DNA of 64,000 nt from Apostichopus japonicus (taxonomy: Eukaryota > Echinodermata > Holothuroidea > Aspidochirotida > Stichopodidae). Made by a program: the position numbers and the translations under genes. Location of the stretch: the NCBI RefSeq assembly GCF_037975245.1, contig NC_092581.1, forward strand, positions 5,299,501-5,363,500, written 5' to 3'. Positions 40,936-58,241 of this stretch are shown piece by piece (the first letter of the stretch is position 1; each line of letters opens with the position of its first letter). Below the pieces are notes generated by a model, which saw nothing but the letters and a program-made list of their open reading frames with translations, was not told where the DNA came from and did no database searches.

Positions 40936-43136
40936 TTTCATGTTTTGGGGATTTTTACAGTTTCGATGCTATTTTCAGATGTCAAAGGTACCTTCCGATC
41001 ATAAATATCGATAGGTTGACCCCCGTGTGACCTTTGTGTGCGAACTTATAAGGGGTCAAAGTTTTCGGTCGGAGTTAGGATGGCTGTACAGACTTATCGT
41101 GTTGATTTTTGGAATCAGCAGATCAAACTACATTTGAAACCAAGGTCTAAAGGTCAAAGGTCACATTAGAAAAAATGTGCTTAGTTTGGGAGAAAACGGG
41201 CGAAAAAGAAAATGTTTGGTTTTGATGCTAGATTTGGATATCAAAGGTACCTTCCGATCAAAAATGTCAATGGGTTGACACCCGGGTGACCTTTGTGTGT
41301 AAAGTTATACAAGGTCAAAGTTAATTTTCAGACATTTAATGCAATAACTCCCAGGGCCAAGGTGTAACAAGGTTGATATTTTGGGACAAGTTGCAAATGG
41401 TATAGAGGAATATTTTCAAACTTAACGGTCATGTGATCCGAGGTCATCAAAGGTCAATTAATGTTAAAAAACTAGTATTTTGGGTGAGAAAATGGGCAAA
41501 GAAAAAAATGTTTGAATTTTTACAGTTTTGATGCTATATTCACGTCTCACCAATCAAAAATGTCAATAGGTTTTCCCCAGGTGACCTTTGTGTGTGAAGT
41601 TATATGAGGTCAAAGTAAATTTTCAGACATTTAGTGCAATAATTCCCAGTTCCAAGGTGTGACACGGTTGATATTTTTGGACAAGTTGCAAATGGTAAAG
41701 GGGAATATTTTCAAACTTAACGGTCATGTGATCCGAGGTCACCAAAGGTCAATTAATGATAAAAAACTAGTATTTTTGCGATAACTTGAGAACGAATTGT
41801 CCGTTAGGGTTGGGAGTTGCTTCAATTTAATCCAATTGTCGACCCGCATCTGGGTGACCCTTGACCTCAATTTGACCTCTGGTGACCTTTTCATGTTTTG
41901 GGGATTTTTACAGTTTCGATGCTATTTTCAGATGTCAAAGGTACCTTCTGATCATAAATGTCAATGGGTTGACCCCCGTGTGACCTTCGTGTGCGGAGTT
42001 ATACGAGGTCAAAGTTAATTTTCAGACATTTAATGCAATAACTCTCAGTTCCAAGGTGTGACACGGTTGATATTTTGGGACAAGTTGCAAATGGTATAGG
42101 GGAATATTTTCAAACTTAACGGTCATGTGATCCGAGGTCACCAAAGGTCAATTAATGATAAAAAACTAGTATTTTTGTGATAACTTGAGAACGAACTGTC
42201 CGTTAAGGTTGGGAGTTGCTTCAATGTAATCCAGTTGTCGACCCGCATCTGGGTGACCCTTGACCTCAATTTGACCTCTGGTGACCTTTTCGTGTTTTGG
42301 GGATTTTTACAGTTTCGATGCTATTTTCAGATGTCAAAGGTGCCTTCTGATCATAAATGTCAATAGGTTGACCCCCGTGTGACCTTCGTGTGCGAAGTTA
42401 TACGAGGTCAAAGTTAAAAAATATTAATGAGGTCACGGGTCAAACGTGAAAAGCTCCCAAGTTGCAATAACTTGGCTACTATTTATTGGAATTTCGTCAA
42501 ACTTGGTATGATGATATTGGTAGATAGTCTCCACACACTGATGTGTGTTGCAATTGATATCATGCATGTTTATAAGGGGGGGGGGGCCTAGCATTATTTT
42601 GTTATGAAAAGTTTGTATGCACAATAACTCAACAAGGGAATGACCAATCATTACCATACTTGGTGAGTGGGTGGCCCATAGTAAGTAGATTAACCCTGTT
42701 GATTTTGGTGCTCATTTCATGAATATTAATGAGGTCATGGGGTCAAACGTGAAATACTCCAAATTGCAATTACTTGGCTACTATTACTAGTCGGAATTTC
42801 GTCAAACTTGGTATGATGATAATGGTAGATAGTCTTCACACACTGATGTGTGTTGCAATTGATATCAGGGCTTAGCATTACTTTGGCAACAAAAGTTTGT
42901 GAGCATAAATTACTGTTGTTGTATTAGGGCTTTGTTAGAAATTTTCCTAGGAATGGAACTAATGAACAGCAGCAAGGAACCATGAAATGTTTTCATTCTG
43001 GTTTTTAGACTAAATCTGTAATTAGAGGAGATAGTGTTTTAAGTTGCAACGACAATAACTCGTTTTTCTTCTGACCTGAAGTAATAATACTTTTTCCGAT
43101 AGCCATTTGATACTTGATAAGAAACAGTCACCCAAG

Positions 43137-43281
43137 ATGGAGAGCCTGGACACGAAAACCAAACAAATTGTTCCACCCTCTCAACCTCCATCCCCTTACA
43201 TCGAGACTGAACCTAAATATGATTATGACCATGTTACGTCAAATGAGTATCACAAGCCCCTTACACCTGATCTGGTCAAAG
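43137..43281 (+). CDS. candidate exon A of a spliced gene (49 codons)
   Basis: Product not recognised. The ATG at 43137 has A at -3 and G at +4. The translation is hydrophilic, with a proline-rich patch (VPPSQPPSPY, residues 12-21) containing PxxP motifs, then several tyrosines in acidic context (EPKYDYDHV, NEY). It ends in phase 1 at AAAG|GTTGGT. The frame stays open upstream to 43080, with an acceptor-like TTTTTCCGATAG ending at 43102, so this may be an internal exon starting at 43103. Joining to 45000 keeps the frame open, whereas the two alternative donors tested (at 43275 and 43286) would give a stop. The exons outside this pair were not found. Confidence 0.45.
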
Positions 43282-44999
43282 GTTGGTGGGCGATCTACAC
43301 TGTGTAATTTATGCATATGGTAATTGAATTTTAGCCATCAAAACTCACATTTGAACGTTTTAGTTTGAGAAAGTGCAAACCACCTTTTTACATTGTAAGC
43401 AAATCACAATAAGCAAGTTATTTTTAGATTTCATCCAAGGAGCTGTATAGTTACGAGGCTTCTAGAGAATAACAACCTACATGTATTACACGCCGTTTCG
43501 GGGCATTCATTTGAAAAGGGTTTAGCCAAGGAGATTTACCTACGTAATGACCTGTGTATAGCATTCATTAGAAATAAATTATCGTGCAGCCATGTTTTTC
43601 ACATTTGAGACAACAAGAGAAAGCAAGCTTCAAAGTATACCCTAACAACCGCCCGTAGCATTGCTTAATATATATATATATATATATACACTATTGGCAG
43701 CCATTTTGATTCCATCGACACCGCCTCTAAAGCAGCTAGAGAGAGAGCTACATTCACAGTGACAACTCCCTGTAGCATTGTAAGTATTGCACTCATCATT
43801 AAGGCAGCCATTTTGAATTTATATCAAATCTCTTGTGATCGATAGTACAATGCATGAGTGACATATAAAGAATTTACCACCTGTGTACGATGCATGGATT
43901 CTGTCAGTTTATATTCAAGTTCTCTTATTCTATTTCCTGAGTGTTTCAAACCTATCGAGGTATGTCAGACAACATATTCTTGGACAACAACAAATGCCTG
44001 GTTTATACTTGACTAGCTCACTGTGTGTCATATCCTAAGTTTTGTTCTATTTGAAAAGTGATATTTGCAATCACCATGTTCATTTACGGTTATAGTATGG
44101 ATGTAGGTACCGCACCACGATTAGAGTAGTTAAAAGAGGTTAAAGTACCTAAGGTAATGCTTGTTTAAGCATGTTACAAGTTACTGTCATCGTTTGTTCT
44201 GCCTTTGTATGAAAGAGCATAATTTAAAGTACAGATGGTGTGAAAATAGGGACGATCGAAGGTGATATAAACCATTTTAGAAAATCTTTGGTTAAATGTT
44301 GATATTACTCCGATTGAACATATGGAAAGGTGGGGGTTCAGTATGCTAAACTTGCTCCTCTTCTAGCTCAAAATCTAAACGGTCATGATATGGAAGTTTG
44401 CAAGTGCTATGATAGGCCAAGATCTCAGCTATCATGTGGTGGGTAAGATATACCAGTTGAAAACTTCTATCTATGCCTTGGCAGGTCTTGAAAGTAACGA
44501 GTTAAGTGTTTAAGTCAATGGAACAATTAATTGTGGTGCGAGACCTGTAAGGCGACAGTGGGGTTGAGAGTGAATCAAGTTGCTTGGTTTTCTTGCGCAG
44601 ACTCTGTCGTGGGTGACTTTCCTTATGAAAAAAAAAAGTACACTAAAATAAATTTCGATATAAACACTATGGCTATTCAAAACACTGTATACTCCTGCGG
44701 AAACATATCATTAAACAGCTAAAGAAGATATCCTTTAAACTCCACGATGTTCACGCTGTAGAATTTAGCTATACTCTCTTATCGTATAAGTGTACAGTTA
44801 TATTGTACCGGTTTGTTTTCTTTTAAGACAAGATGCATCCTACAAATACAACTTATACAATTTGCAGAAAACGGCACTAAATGACATCGAAGCGAAATTA
44901 AACGCATGATATAGGAGAGCGTAAGTTTTCAAACGCCTATATGTAACCACATAAGTATGAAATGTTTTCTTTAAATTGAAATATAACATTCATTTCCAG
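43282..44999 (+). other. putative intron between exons A and B
   Basis: 1,718 bp bounded by GT at 43282 and AG at 44998-44999, with a pyrimidine tract (TTCATTTCCAG) at the 3' end. It contains an (AT)n run at 43668-43688 and no other coding signal. Confidence 0.42.
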
Positions 45000-45083
45000 G
45001 AATGACGTCTGAATTACCGCCAGAAGAATTCCAGGAAAACACTTTGATATGTTCAAGAAGGCATTTGTTTACATCGAATGTTG
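45000..45083 (+). CDS. candidate exon B of a spliced gene (84 nt)
   Basis: A symmetric phase 1-1 exon: acceptor CATTTCCAG before 45000 and a near-consensus donor TTG|GTGAGTG after 45083. Spliced to exon A it reads G-MTSELPPEEFQENTLIC and then SRRHLFTSNV, with no stop. The junction codon is GGA. Exon length is a multiple of three. The strong donor and the frame agreement are the main support. The next exon must begin in phase 1, and two weak candidates downstream were not accepted. Confidence 0.45.
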
Positions 45084-45523
45084 GTGAGTGTTTACACGTT
45101 ACATGTTTTATTCCTTCATAGTTCATTTTATTTGTTCAATGCTTTCAGCAATACCAAAGCACAGCTGCTTTTTTGGCACCATACTTAATTAATATGTCCA
45201 TCGTAAACTTTAACGAGAGTACCACAGGATAACTTTTTTTTCTCGTTTTATCCTGTTTTCTCCATCTCTCTATCTCTCTTCTCATTTGGTAAAATAGTCA
45301 CACTGAACAAAAAATAGATATTTGAATTTTCATTTAAGAAGTACAACACGTCTTTTACTAACATTCCAACGACTGGATTATATAAGGAATTAATGACGGT
45401 GGGTATTATTACAAATATGACGTCAGACATTCCTATGTAAAGCGAGAAATGATTGTTCTATCGTATTATAGAAATTTAAAAAGCTCGTTCGCTCTGCTTT
45501 AAGTAATAACAGTTACAGCTTTA

Positions 45524-45567
<44 letters not shown>

Positions 45568-48500
45568 CTCACGCTTACACACGCGCAAAAAAGTACATAT
45601 ACATACACATACAAATACCCTCACACGCACACCTACATACATAAACAAATACAGAGACACATGTACATGCACTCAAACACGTATATAAGTTGTTATTAAG
45701 GATGACTCAATTCCTTTCTTTCAACGGTATAAAAAAAATAACAGTAAAAATGGTTTAGAAGTAATCTTTGCCAAATGAAGGAAAAGTGCAGATAACCAGT
45801 TTAAGGAATATGCCAAGTCATTACAGTATTGTATGCTTCTAGCATATGTCATATCTCTTTTCATTTTCTTTTTCGCATTCAAGTGAGTGCATGAAATTTA
45901 AAAAAAAATCCATTAAAACATCTCACAGAGTGGAATACATTCATTTAGTATGACGATAGACACCACTATATACGAACTCCAAAATAATACAGACAAACTG
46001 TAAAATATTGTAGACACTAATCGATTTTACTAGTCGGTACTTTAATATCTTTAATTTAAAAGTTATTATGTTGGTATATACTCAGTTATTATTAAAAGCA
46101 TAAAAATAAATGACTTTATCAAGTTTTGTTACATATTTAGAGAGACACGTATAACAGGTTGGATTAATTTGTTTGCTCATATACCGAAGCAAGTTTTCAT
46201 AAAATATTATTATGTCTACCAAACTTTAATTATAGCATTTTTGTTTTTGAGTTAATTTTGGTAATTTCCTCTGTACTTAATAACGTCAAAAGGATACTGC
46301 ATTTACACGCATAGCTAAAACCCAACAATTTTTGTTTTAATACTGTTATTACGACAACCTTCTGCCTCCTATAGTGCCAAAGGTATATATACGTCAAATA
46401 GTATAATTACGAGCCTTGTAATCATATTTGACCCTCGGATATAATGTCATGATATTATTACAGGCTAAACTATATTTTCATTTTCAATTTACGAGGCCAT
46501 TTTCTGATTACAATATACACCCGAAGACATTCATCTGGTGCTGATGATTATCTTGGCGAAAACTCTAAATCCTGCTCAATGGCAGTAGAAAATTAAAATA
46601 ATTTCACCTTGAGTACATGTGGGAGTATATCAAATGAAAATTTAGTGAAGAAAGATTCTCAATGCAGGTAGTTGGATTATTTTTGAGGATTTGACGATAT
46701 TTTTCTCTTTTCATTTTTAGTAACCTCTATACAGTTTGTATATATACAAGTGAATATCGCACAAGCTATATATATAGACTATGCATTTAACGCCAGTTAT
46801 AGTAGAAGCTGTCACCCCTTTTTTGGAAATTAACCAGAGGGTGTCGATATAATGTAATAACAGGTTATGATAACCTTGCCAAACCTGCCGAATCATTTGA
46901 CTACTTTTGCATTTCCTAGACACACCTGGACAGTTCACCCAGAGTTTAATTCGTCCAAAGTGCCAAGCTGTTTAAGATTATCTGGTTCATTGGTTCACTT
47001 CTCTGCTTGAATCGCAAATAGCAAAGCTTTGAAAGAAAATGAAAGAAATTTGTCTAAAACCGTCCAATGTAAAACATTAACGGCAGTGAATTTAAAAAGA
47101 GTTTCTAATGTTCATATATGTCACATGACGAAATGTAGGCAAACATTGAGTTCTAGGAATTAATGTGCGCTTGATGTGATTCAGCACTATGATAATGTTT
47201 CAAACCGCTGTCTAGGAACGTTGGGGAGGGGTTAAGGGGACTTCCCCCACAAATCACCCCTCCCCTCCCCAACACACCCACACCCATACACCCATTAAAA
47301 ACAACATTTTCGCTTGAAGACTGTAAATTTGGACCTTTTAGGATCGAATCACCTTAGAGAAATGACTGTGAAAATTATTATTTGACAGACTTTCTTGGAA
47401 ATGATTGTTAATGTGTTACAAGTAGGGTATCCCTCGCATACAATACTGTATCCTATATAAATCATGTGTAAGTATATCATGTTTCATTATTCGGAAAGTT
47501 TTTGGTACCTGGGGAAAATGCAATATTCTTCGTGTATAGTAAAAAACAACTGGCGAACTCTGAAACCTTAGACGTTTACCGAAGAGGAAAAGCCATTTGC
47601 TCCTATACCCACTTGCTGTTATGTCTCGCTTGCCAACACGGCGTTTCGTTAATGTGAAAATGCCCAGTTTTCGTCACAAAGCTTGAACACATTAACTGCT
47701 AATAAAAGAGTCGGGTGATGATGATACATAGAAATAGCGTTACAATGCGCTTACACAATACACAAGAGTACCCTGGGCTGTTGCAACAGAGTAGGCCTAT
47801 GCGTCATCAAAACAAATAAAGTACTATGTTTAAAGTGCTATGTTGTATGATTACACGGTCTTCAGTAATATCTCCACCTCTGTGAATAAAACAAGAATTA
47901 AAGGCACACAAAGTGAGACAAAAGTCGTCCACATTTTGATACTAATGAAGTTGATTTTGATTTTTCTTAATCACTAAAAGGAGAAACACGCAAAATAGGG
48001 TCAAACCTATTTTTGGACACCGCGTATATAGTAACGTTATGATATTACAAAACAGCAAACGTTTGGCATAATTGTTTATGGATTTTATTTGTTCCTCGGT
48101 AACTGGGTAATATATCAATTTGATGCCGAAAACATTTAAAATCATAAAATATTAACTACGTTGCTATGGAAACGCACGGTAAACGTTTACATGTTTAACT
48201 TTAAAAAAAAAAAGTAAATAGAATAACTGACTCGTATTTCATCAAAATGCAGACAACTGTCTAATCTTGACTATATTGGCAATTGCAAAGTTTGCAAATA
48301 AATGAAGAATTGTGTATATTTACCAAATTATTAGCATTTTTATCAATTGGTCACGAAAATAACGGTGATGACAATAACGATGACGATGACAATGGCGACG
48401 GCGTGGTAATGGGGCTGACGATGATTTTATTTGTAATGCTATGGTACCACCTGCTTAGATGGAAATGCTTTCACATATTTTATATTTACTCAAATCAGAA

Positions 48501-48722
48501 TCTGGTAGAAATGCAGTGGATCCAAGTTGTTTTTATCACACACAATCTATCAACGTAGTCTATATTATGTTGAGTCAACATATACCACCAATTTTGTTTT
48601 ATTTCATCCCAAACAGAGAATTGTCGTTTCAGCTTTAAAATGTACAATACGAGGATCGCAATCCTTTTGAGCAAACCTTGTTATATGTAGCTACTGGACA
48701 GTACGTTACACACACACACACA
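45084..48722. other. non-coding stretch, possible intron of the 43-kb gene
   Basis: If exons A and B are real, the transcript continues into this region. Strong pyrimidine-tract acceptors occur at about 45899 and 46720, but the frames that follow are short or unsupported. An (AT)n array at 45526-45566 is followed by a degenerate CA-rich tract to about 45685. A C-rich segment lies near 47245-47290. Confidence 0.4.
45526..45566. repeat. (AT)n microsatellite
   Basis: About 41 bp of alternating AT, followed by CA/CATA-rich degenerate repeats. Confidence 0.92.
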
Positions 48723-48909
48723 CATGTTTGTGTTTCATTCAGACCGACGACCCCATTGTATTTTCCATTGTTCAAATCCACGTACCCTAACTTTAACAAT
48801 ACCCCATACAATAGAATTCTTCCGAGGACGTGGTGATTCTTTAGAAATCACAACCGAGGACCTGAAATTCTTTTGTTCAAGTCCTCGGTCAGATAGCAAA
48901 ACAAACACA
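48723..48909. mobile_element. small hairpin-rich MITE-like element in (CA)n
   Basis: The ends are imperfect inverted repeats (TGTTTGTGTTTC...GACCGACGAC versus TGTTTGTTTTGC...GACCGAGGAC) embedded in CA repeats on both sides. CCGAGGAC at 48822-48829 and 48854-48861 faces GTCCTCGG at 48881-48888. GTGATT and AATCAC (48833-48838, 48846-48851) form another hairpin. One strand would fold into two adjacent stem-loops. No coding capacity is evident. Confidence 0.55.
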
Positions 48910-49185
48910 CACACACACAAACGAAGCTTGCAAAACTAGAAATGAAGAAAAGAAGACAATGGCTTAGCATAGAAGCACAGTTCTATGATTGCAAAACTCT
49001 GATGATAAATCAACTTTCTAATTTTACATGACATAGAAACAATTCATGTGAACTTCTAATAGCACCCCTGGGCGTCACAGCTAGAACCACATCATCGCAG
49101 ATTACAAGATTACTAGACATTTGAATAAAGCGAATTATAGAATAGGTCTGTTTGACATATGTGCCAGATTTGGACAACACACATG

Positions 49186-52076
<2,891 letters not shown>

Positions 52077-52360
52077 GCATGATAGAGCGTGATAGAGCAT
52101 GATAGGGCATGATAGTGCATGATGGAGCGTGATAGGGCATTATAGCGCATGATAGCGGGTGATAGAGCATGATAGTGCACGATGGACCATGATAGGGCAT
52201 GGTAGTGCATGAAAGGGCATGATATAACATGATAGGGCATGATTAGAGCATGATTGAGCATGATAGGGCATGATAGCGCGTGGTAGGGCATGATAGTGCA
52301 TGATAGACCATGATTGAGCATGATAACGCATGATAGGGCATTATTAGTGCATTATTATGC
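52077..52360. repeat. decamer minisatellite, GCATGATAGN unit
   Basis: About 28 units of 10 bp, mostly GCATGATAGG, GCATGATAGT or GCATGATAGA, with a few 11-bp or substituted units. Each unit has an ATGATAG core. The - strand frame through it is a His/Ser/Ala repeat artefact. Confidence 0.96.
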
Positions 52361-52533
52361 TGGGGCATGCTGTCCCTTTACAACCACAAGACAATTTACC
52401 ATCATTAACACATCTTAGCTATAAACAGTCAAACGTTGACAAATAAACTTTCTATCCGTACTTTATGGGCGGAGGAATTTATTACGGACTTCAGCGTAAG
52501 ACATCCTGTGTATTTTGTCAGCAACCGACAGTG

Positions 52534-52596
52534 CACCATATGGTGGCACCATATGGTGGCACCATATGGTGGCACCATATGGTGGCACCATATGGT
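52534..52596. repeat. 13-bp palindromic tandem array (CACCATATGGTGG)5
   Basis: Five head-to-tail copies without a mismatch, the last truncated by two bases. Each unit contains the perfect 12-bp palindrome CACCATATGGTG, with a CATATG E-box core, separated by a single G. The array can form repeated cruciforms or bind dimeric proteins at about 1.25 helical turns. Confidence 0.97.
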
Positions 52597-52867
52597 AAGG
52601 ATAATCCAGGGTCAATGTAACCAACATCTCGTAACATGCAGTCATAAATTACTGTAATTCCATTCTCTACTGTCTTTATAACATAGACACATAAATCGAA
52701 CACGAAGTATATAACATATGTGTGTGGGGGTTGGTGGGTGTTGTTAACATAGTTGAGTTCAAATGTGAGTGGTTCAATATCATCTAAAGGATGTGTGAAC
52801 CTGAATCTCAAGCAAAGTACAAGCCTGTGTTGTGAAGTTTCAGCTGACTTATGCTGTTATGGTAACA
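52597..52867. other. short non-coding segment
   Basis: Unique-looking sequence between the palindromic array and the MITE copy, with no exon evidence. Confidence 0.5.
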
Positions 52868-52875
52868 TACACTAC

Positions 52876-53244
52876 CAGTGGCGTAGGAAGGTACTTTTGA
52901 GTGGGGGGGGCTGAAGACTGATGGCCAGCCTGGGGGAGGGGTCTAAGGGGAGGGGGTGTCCCCCTCCCCTTTGGAATTTTTTGCATTTCCAGGTGGCCTC
53001 AGATGCAATTTGGTGCAATATAGCACACTTCAACACCCACTCCATTTTGTAAACTTAATTTTGTATTTTCACCTGGCCTTAGATGCAATTTGGTGCTCCA
53101 AATGAGATTTTTTTTCTCATTTGGAAATGAAAAAGGGGTTTTCTGACTTGCGAACCGGGGGGGCGGAATGATACTTCCGCCCCTCCACATTTTTCACTGG
53201 GGGGCTGGCGCCCCCCCCCCAGCCCCCCGGTTCCTACGCCCTTG
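52876..53244. mobile_element. 369-bp hAT-type MITE, copy 2
   Basis: Same termini, length and orientation as the copy at 31979-32347, with only scattered differences and homopolymer-length changes. The flanks TACACTAC (52868-52875) and CACACTAC (53245-53252) match at 7 of 8 positions, as expected of a slightly aged hAT duplication. Confidence 0.93.
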
Positions 53245-53252
53245 CACACTAC

Positions 53253-55492
53253 CTTACAAACATATTCGGTTGCTATAAATTTTTCTTTTCCATAAGTTAT
53301 CGTTGAGAGTGTGATATTTATCATAACATTCAGCACAGCATTCCAGTTTTATACTGTGCCGTGTGCCGCAAGGTTTGCAACGGCGAAACTAAATAAATAA
53401 ACAGTCTATATTCCAGAAAATACTTTTAAAAATATCTGTAGTTGAGAACTACAGTGTTAGAATTCCCTCTCAGGTATAGGAATTCCAAAGAATTCCAGTG
53501 TTGCTGTTTGAATATGCAACAGCTCACGTGATATCACGAAGATATTAGTCTTGTCACGGAGTTTGACTTTCCTTGTAGCTGCCGTCCCGAGGGAATGTTG
53601 AAAACATAGTCGAAAAAAAAAGAATGTTCCTAACATTATATGCTTGAGTTGACAGTGTGTCTGTCTATGTTGACTTACATTCCACATAGGGAAAACAAAT
53701 ATTATGATACAGCTAAGATCAATCAAGGAATATTTAATATAGTTTATTATTGCTTTTATCTTTTGTACTATCTTTTGCACATGAACAATAAGACAACAAC
53801 ATAATAGCTGAGGTAGACATTTAACAGTTAATTACATACTTGGACTGTTTTGTGAAATTATCAGTCCTGGGTAATGAACGAGCATACATGAGTCATATTA
53901 AAAGTTTGCGTATAATATCATGTCCATAAAAATCTTCAACACATCGTAGCAAAGAAGAGAACAATACAGGAGGACATGGTTTTGTTGTGTCATATGGTAT
54001 GTTATTATAATAATGAGAGAGAATTAAAATACAAGAGAGATTTACAATTCTCCTTCATTAAAGGGAGTGAAGACTCGCGCAAAAAGAAACGTCTGATTCC
54101 GGTAATCTGACCTAGTTTCGAATGAGGTGTAACAGAAGTGTTAGACACCACCATCGATCCCAGAAAATACACACACAGCTTGCTATACGGCCGGTAATTA
54201 GACACTAGTGTACAGTCAATACATACAGCTGCAGTCAATACCCACAGCACAGTGTACATAGCAGCGATGGACATCTCAGGTCCAGATAAAGATAACAATG
54301 TATTACGTTTCATTACTGTCTGCATTTTGTATCGACAAGAAGAAAACTTCACTTGCAAGCAACGGAAAGTTAACTTTTTATTCAGAGGGAGACACGCGGT
54401 TTGGGGCGAGTCTTCAATGCCTTTAAACGAAAGAGCAATGTCATCAGTAAGGAAAAGAGATTCTTTCTCTCTTCGAATGTCAATATTAACAAATGCAAAT
54501 GCATAAGCGTAATTTTTGGTTAACTGATATAAAGCGTGTTTGTTTCAATACAGTAGAAACTATATACAATTTAACATATCCAGGCGCAATCCAGAGGCAT
54601 GTGCTAGAACGCTTACTACATACTAAATAGTCCATTCAAGACTTGTGATATTTAAATAATCGCAATAATAAAAGCTGCATATATATGCAACAACCTCCGC
54701 CCCCCCCCCTCCTTCCCGACATCCCCTCTCACCTTTACCCATGATCCTCTGTACCCCATGTTGAAAGCGTTAACATAAGAGGGGAACCGGAATAGAAGTA
54801 TTAGACCGTAGACACTAAATTAAATTCTACTCAAATAGCGGTTCATAAAAATGCATCGGTAATAAATTATGACAAATTCGGCTCTCCACCGTGCTAAATT
54901 GTTCTACTACGTGCTTATTTTATTAGCCAAATTATGTTAGTTTGCAGCTACAGTTTTAGTGCGAAAGATTTTCGGAAAGCCCTGTTCCCCTTGGTTACTA
55001 AATTACAATTTTGAGGGGTCCATGAGAACGAAGAACTGCAGGGGTTTATTACTTTAAATAAAGTTTTCTCAAGATAAATATGCATCAATATGTTGGTTTA
55101 CTATAATACAGTTCCTACAAACGTCCCATGTCATTTGAAAACGAGAATCCAAACACTGAATCCTGCTTTCCATCATTTCAAGCATCAGTGAATTCACGAC
55201 CGCAATCATTTCCTTTAAAAGCCTATGTTACACAATTGCTATATATCACCGTATAATTATTAAAATACCATCATGGTCAAGTTCCCACTCCCCAGTGCGT
55301 AACTGTTTTATAATAAACAACGTTCTTTCTACCTTCGGTGTCTATACATTCAACAAAGGTCGCTATATTAATTTTCCTTGTCGGATTTTGTCCAGGGTTG
55401 TGTTTTTTTTTTCTCTCGTTTGGTTATAATTATTTATGTTTCTGAATGTCAGCTAAACATATATACCATAAATTATGAACGTGATGGATGTG
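53253..55492. other. non-coding stretch, nothing firmly coding
   Basis: A - strand frame near 54266 begins with a hydrophobic signal-like segment but lacks a good donor or any motif. There is a C-run near 54700-54708. Confidence 0.4.
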
Positions 55493-58202
<2,710 letters not shown>

Positions 58203-58241
58203 GCCTCTGAAGAAGATCCTGCTAGGATCGAAACATCAGGC
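58203..58241 (+). ncRNA. hammerhead-ribozyme-like fold, degenerate
   Basis: Outer stem GCCT (58203-58206) pairs with AGGC (58238-58241). Inside it are CTGAAGA (58207-58213, matching CUGANGA), a perfect 6-bp hairpin GATCCT-GCT-AGGATC (58215-58229), then GAAAC (58230-58234) and ATC. This is the layout of the short type I hammerheads described in Penelope-like elements. Two deviations are visible: an extra A at 58214 before stem II, and ATC where GTC would close the short third stem. Self-cleavage is therefore doubtful. The fold may simply mark a retroelement relic. No reverse transcriptase lies nearby. Confidence 0.3.

Larger units (their letters stand above)
40454..42981. mobile_element. 2.5-kb repeat element packed with nuclear-receptor half-sites
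   Basis: It starts GGTTCCTTGCT (40454-40464) and ends with the exact reverse complement AGCAAGGAACC (42971-42981), an 11-bp inverted terminal pair. A local hairpin and a (GT)n run (40497-40519) follow the left end. The body consists of diverged tandem modules. The 240-bp module starting GATAACTTGAGAACGAA recurs from about 40819, 41780 and 42178. The module ATAACTCCCAG...CATGTGATC recurs near 40685, 41345, 41640 and 42040. A CTCAACAAGGGA segment occurs near both ends. The modules repeatedly contain AGGTCA/TGACCT hexamers in direct-repeat spacings. No long non-repeat frame and no target duplication were seen, so mobility is inferred from the termini only. Confidence 0.7.

Noticed and set aside
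41797-42018. 73-codon frame in the half-site-rich element
   Set aside because: It is part of the tandem module. Equivalent modules do not keep the frame, so it is not under coding constraint.
45900-45911. Alternative third exon after the acceptor at about 45899
   Set aside because: The phase 1 frame stops after three codons.
46721-46831. Third exon of the 43-kb gene after a strong pyrimidine-tract acceptor
   Set aside because: The phase fits and the frame is open for about 37 codons, but that length is common by chance in this sequence and no other support exists.
52077-52596. Short-period arrays considered as a CRISPR-like array
   Set aside because: Units are contiguous with no unique spacers, the host is eukaryotic and no cas genes are present.
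54005-54358. 117-codon minus-strand frame with a signal-peptide-like segment
   Set aside because: No good donor after the signal-like part, no motif, and composition typical of the surrounding DNA.
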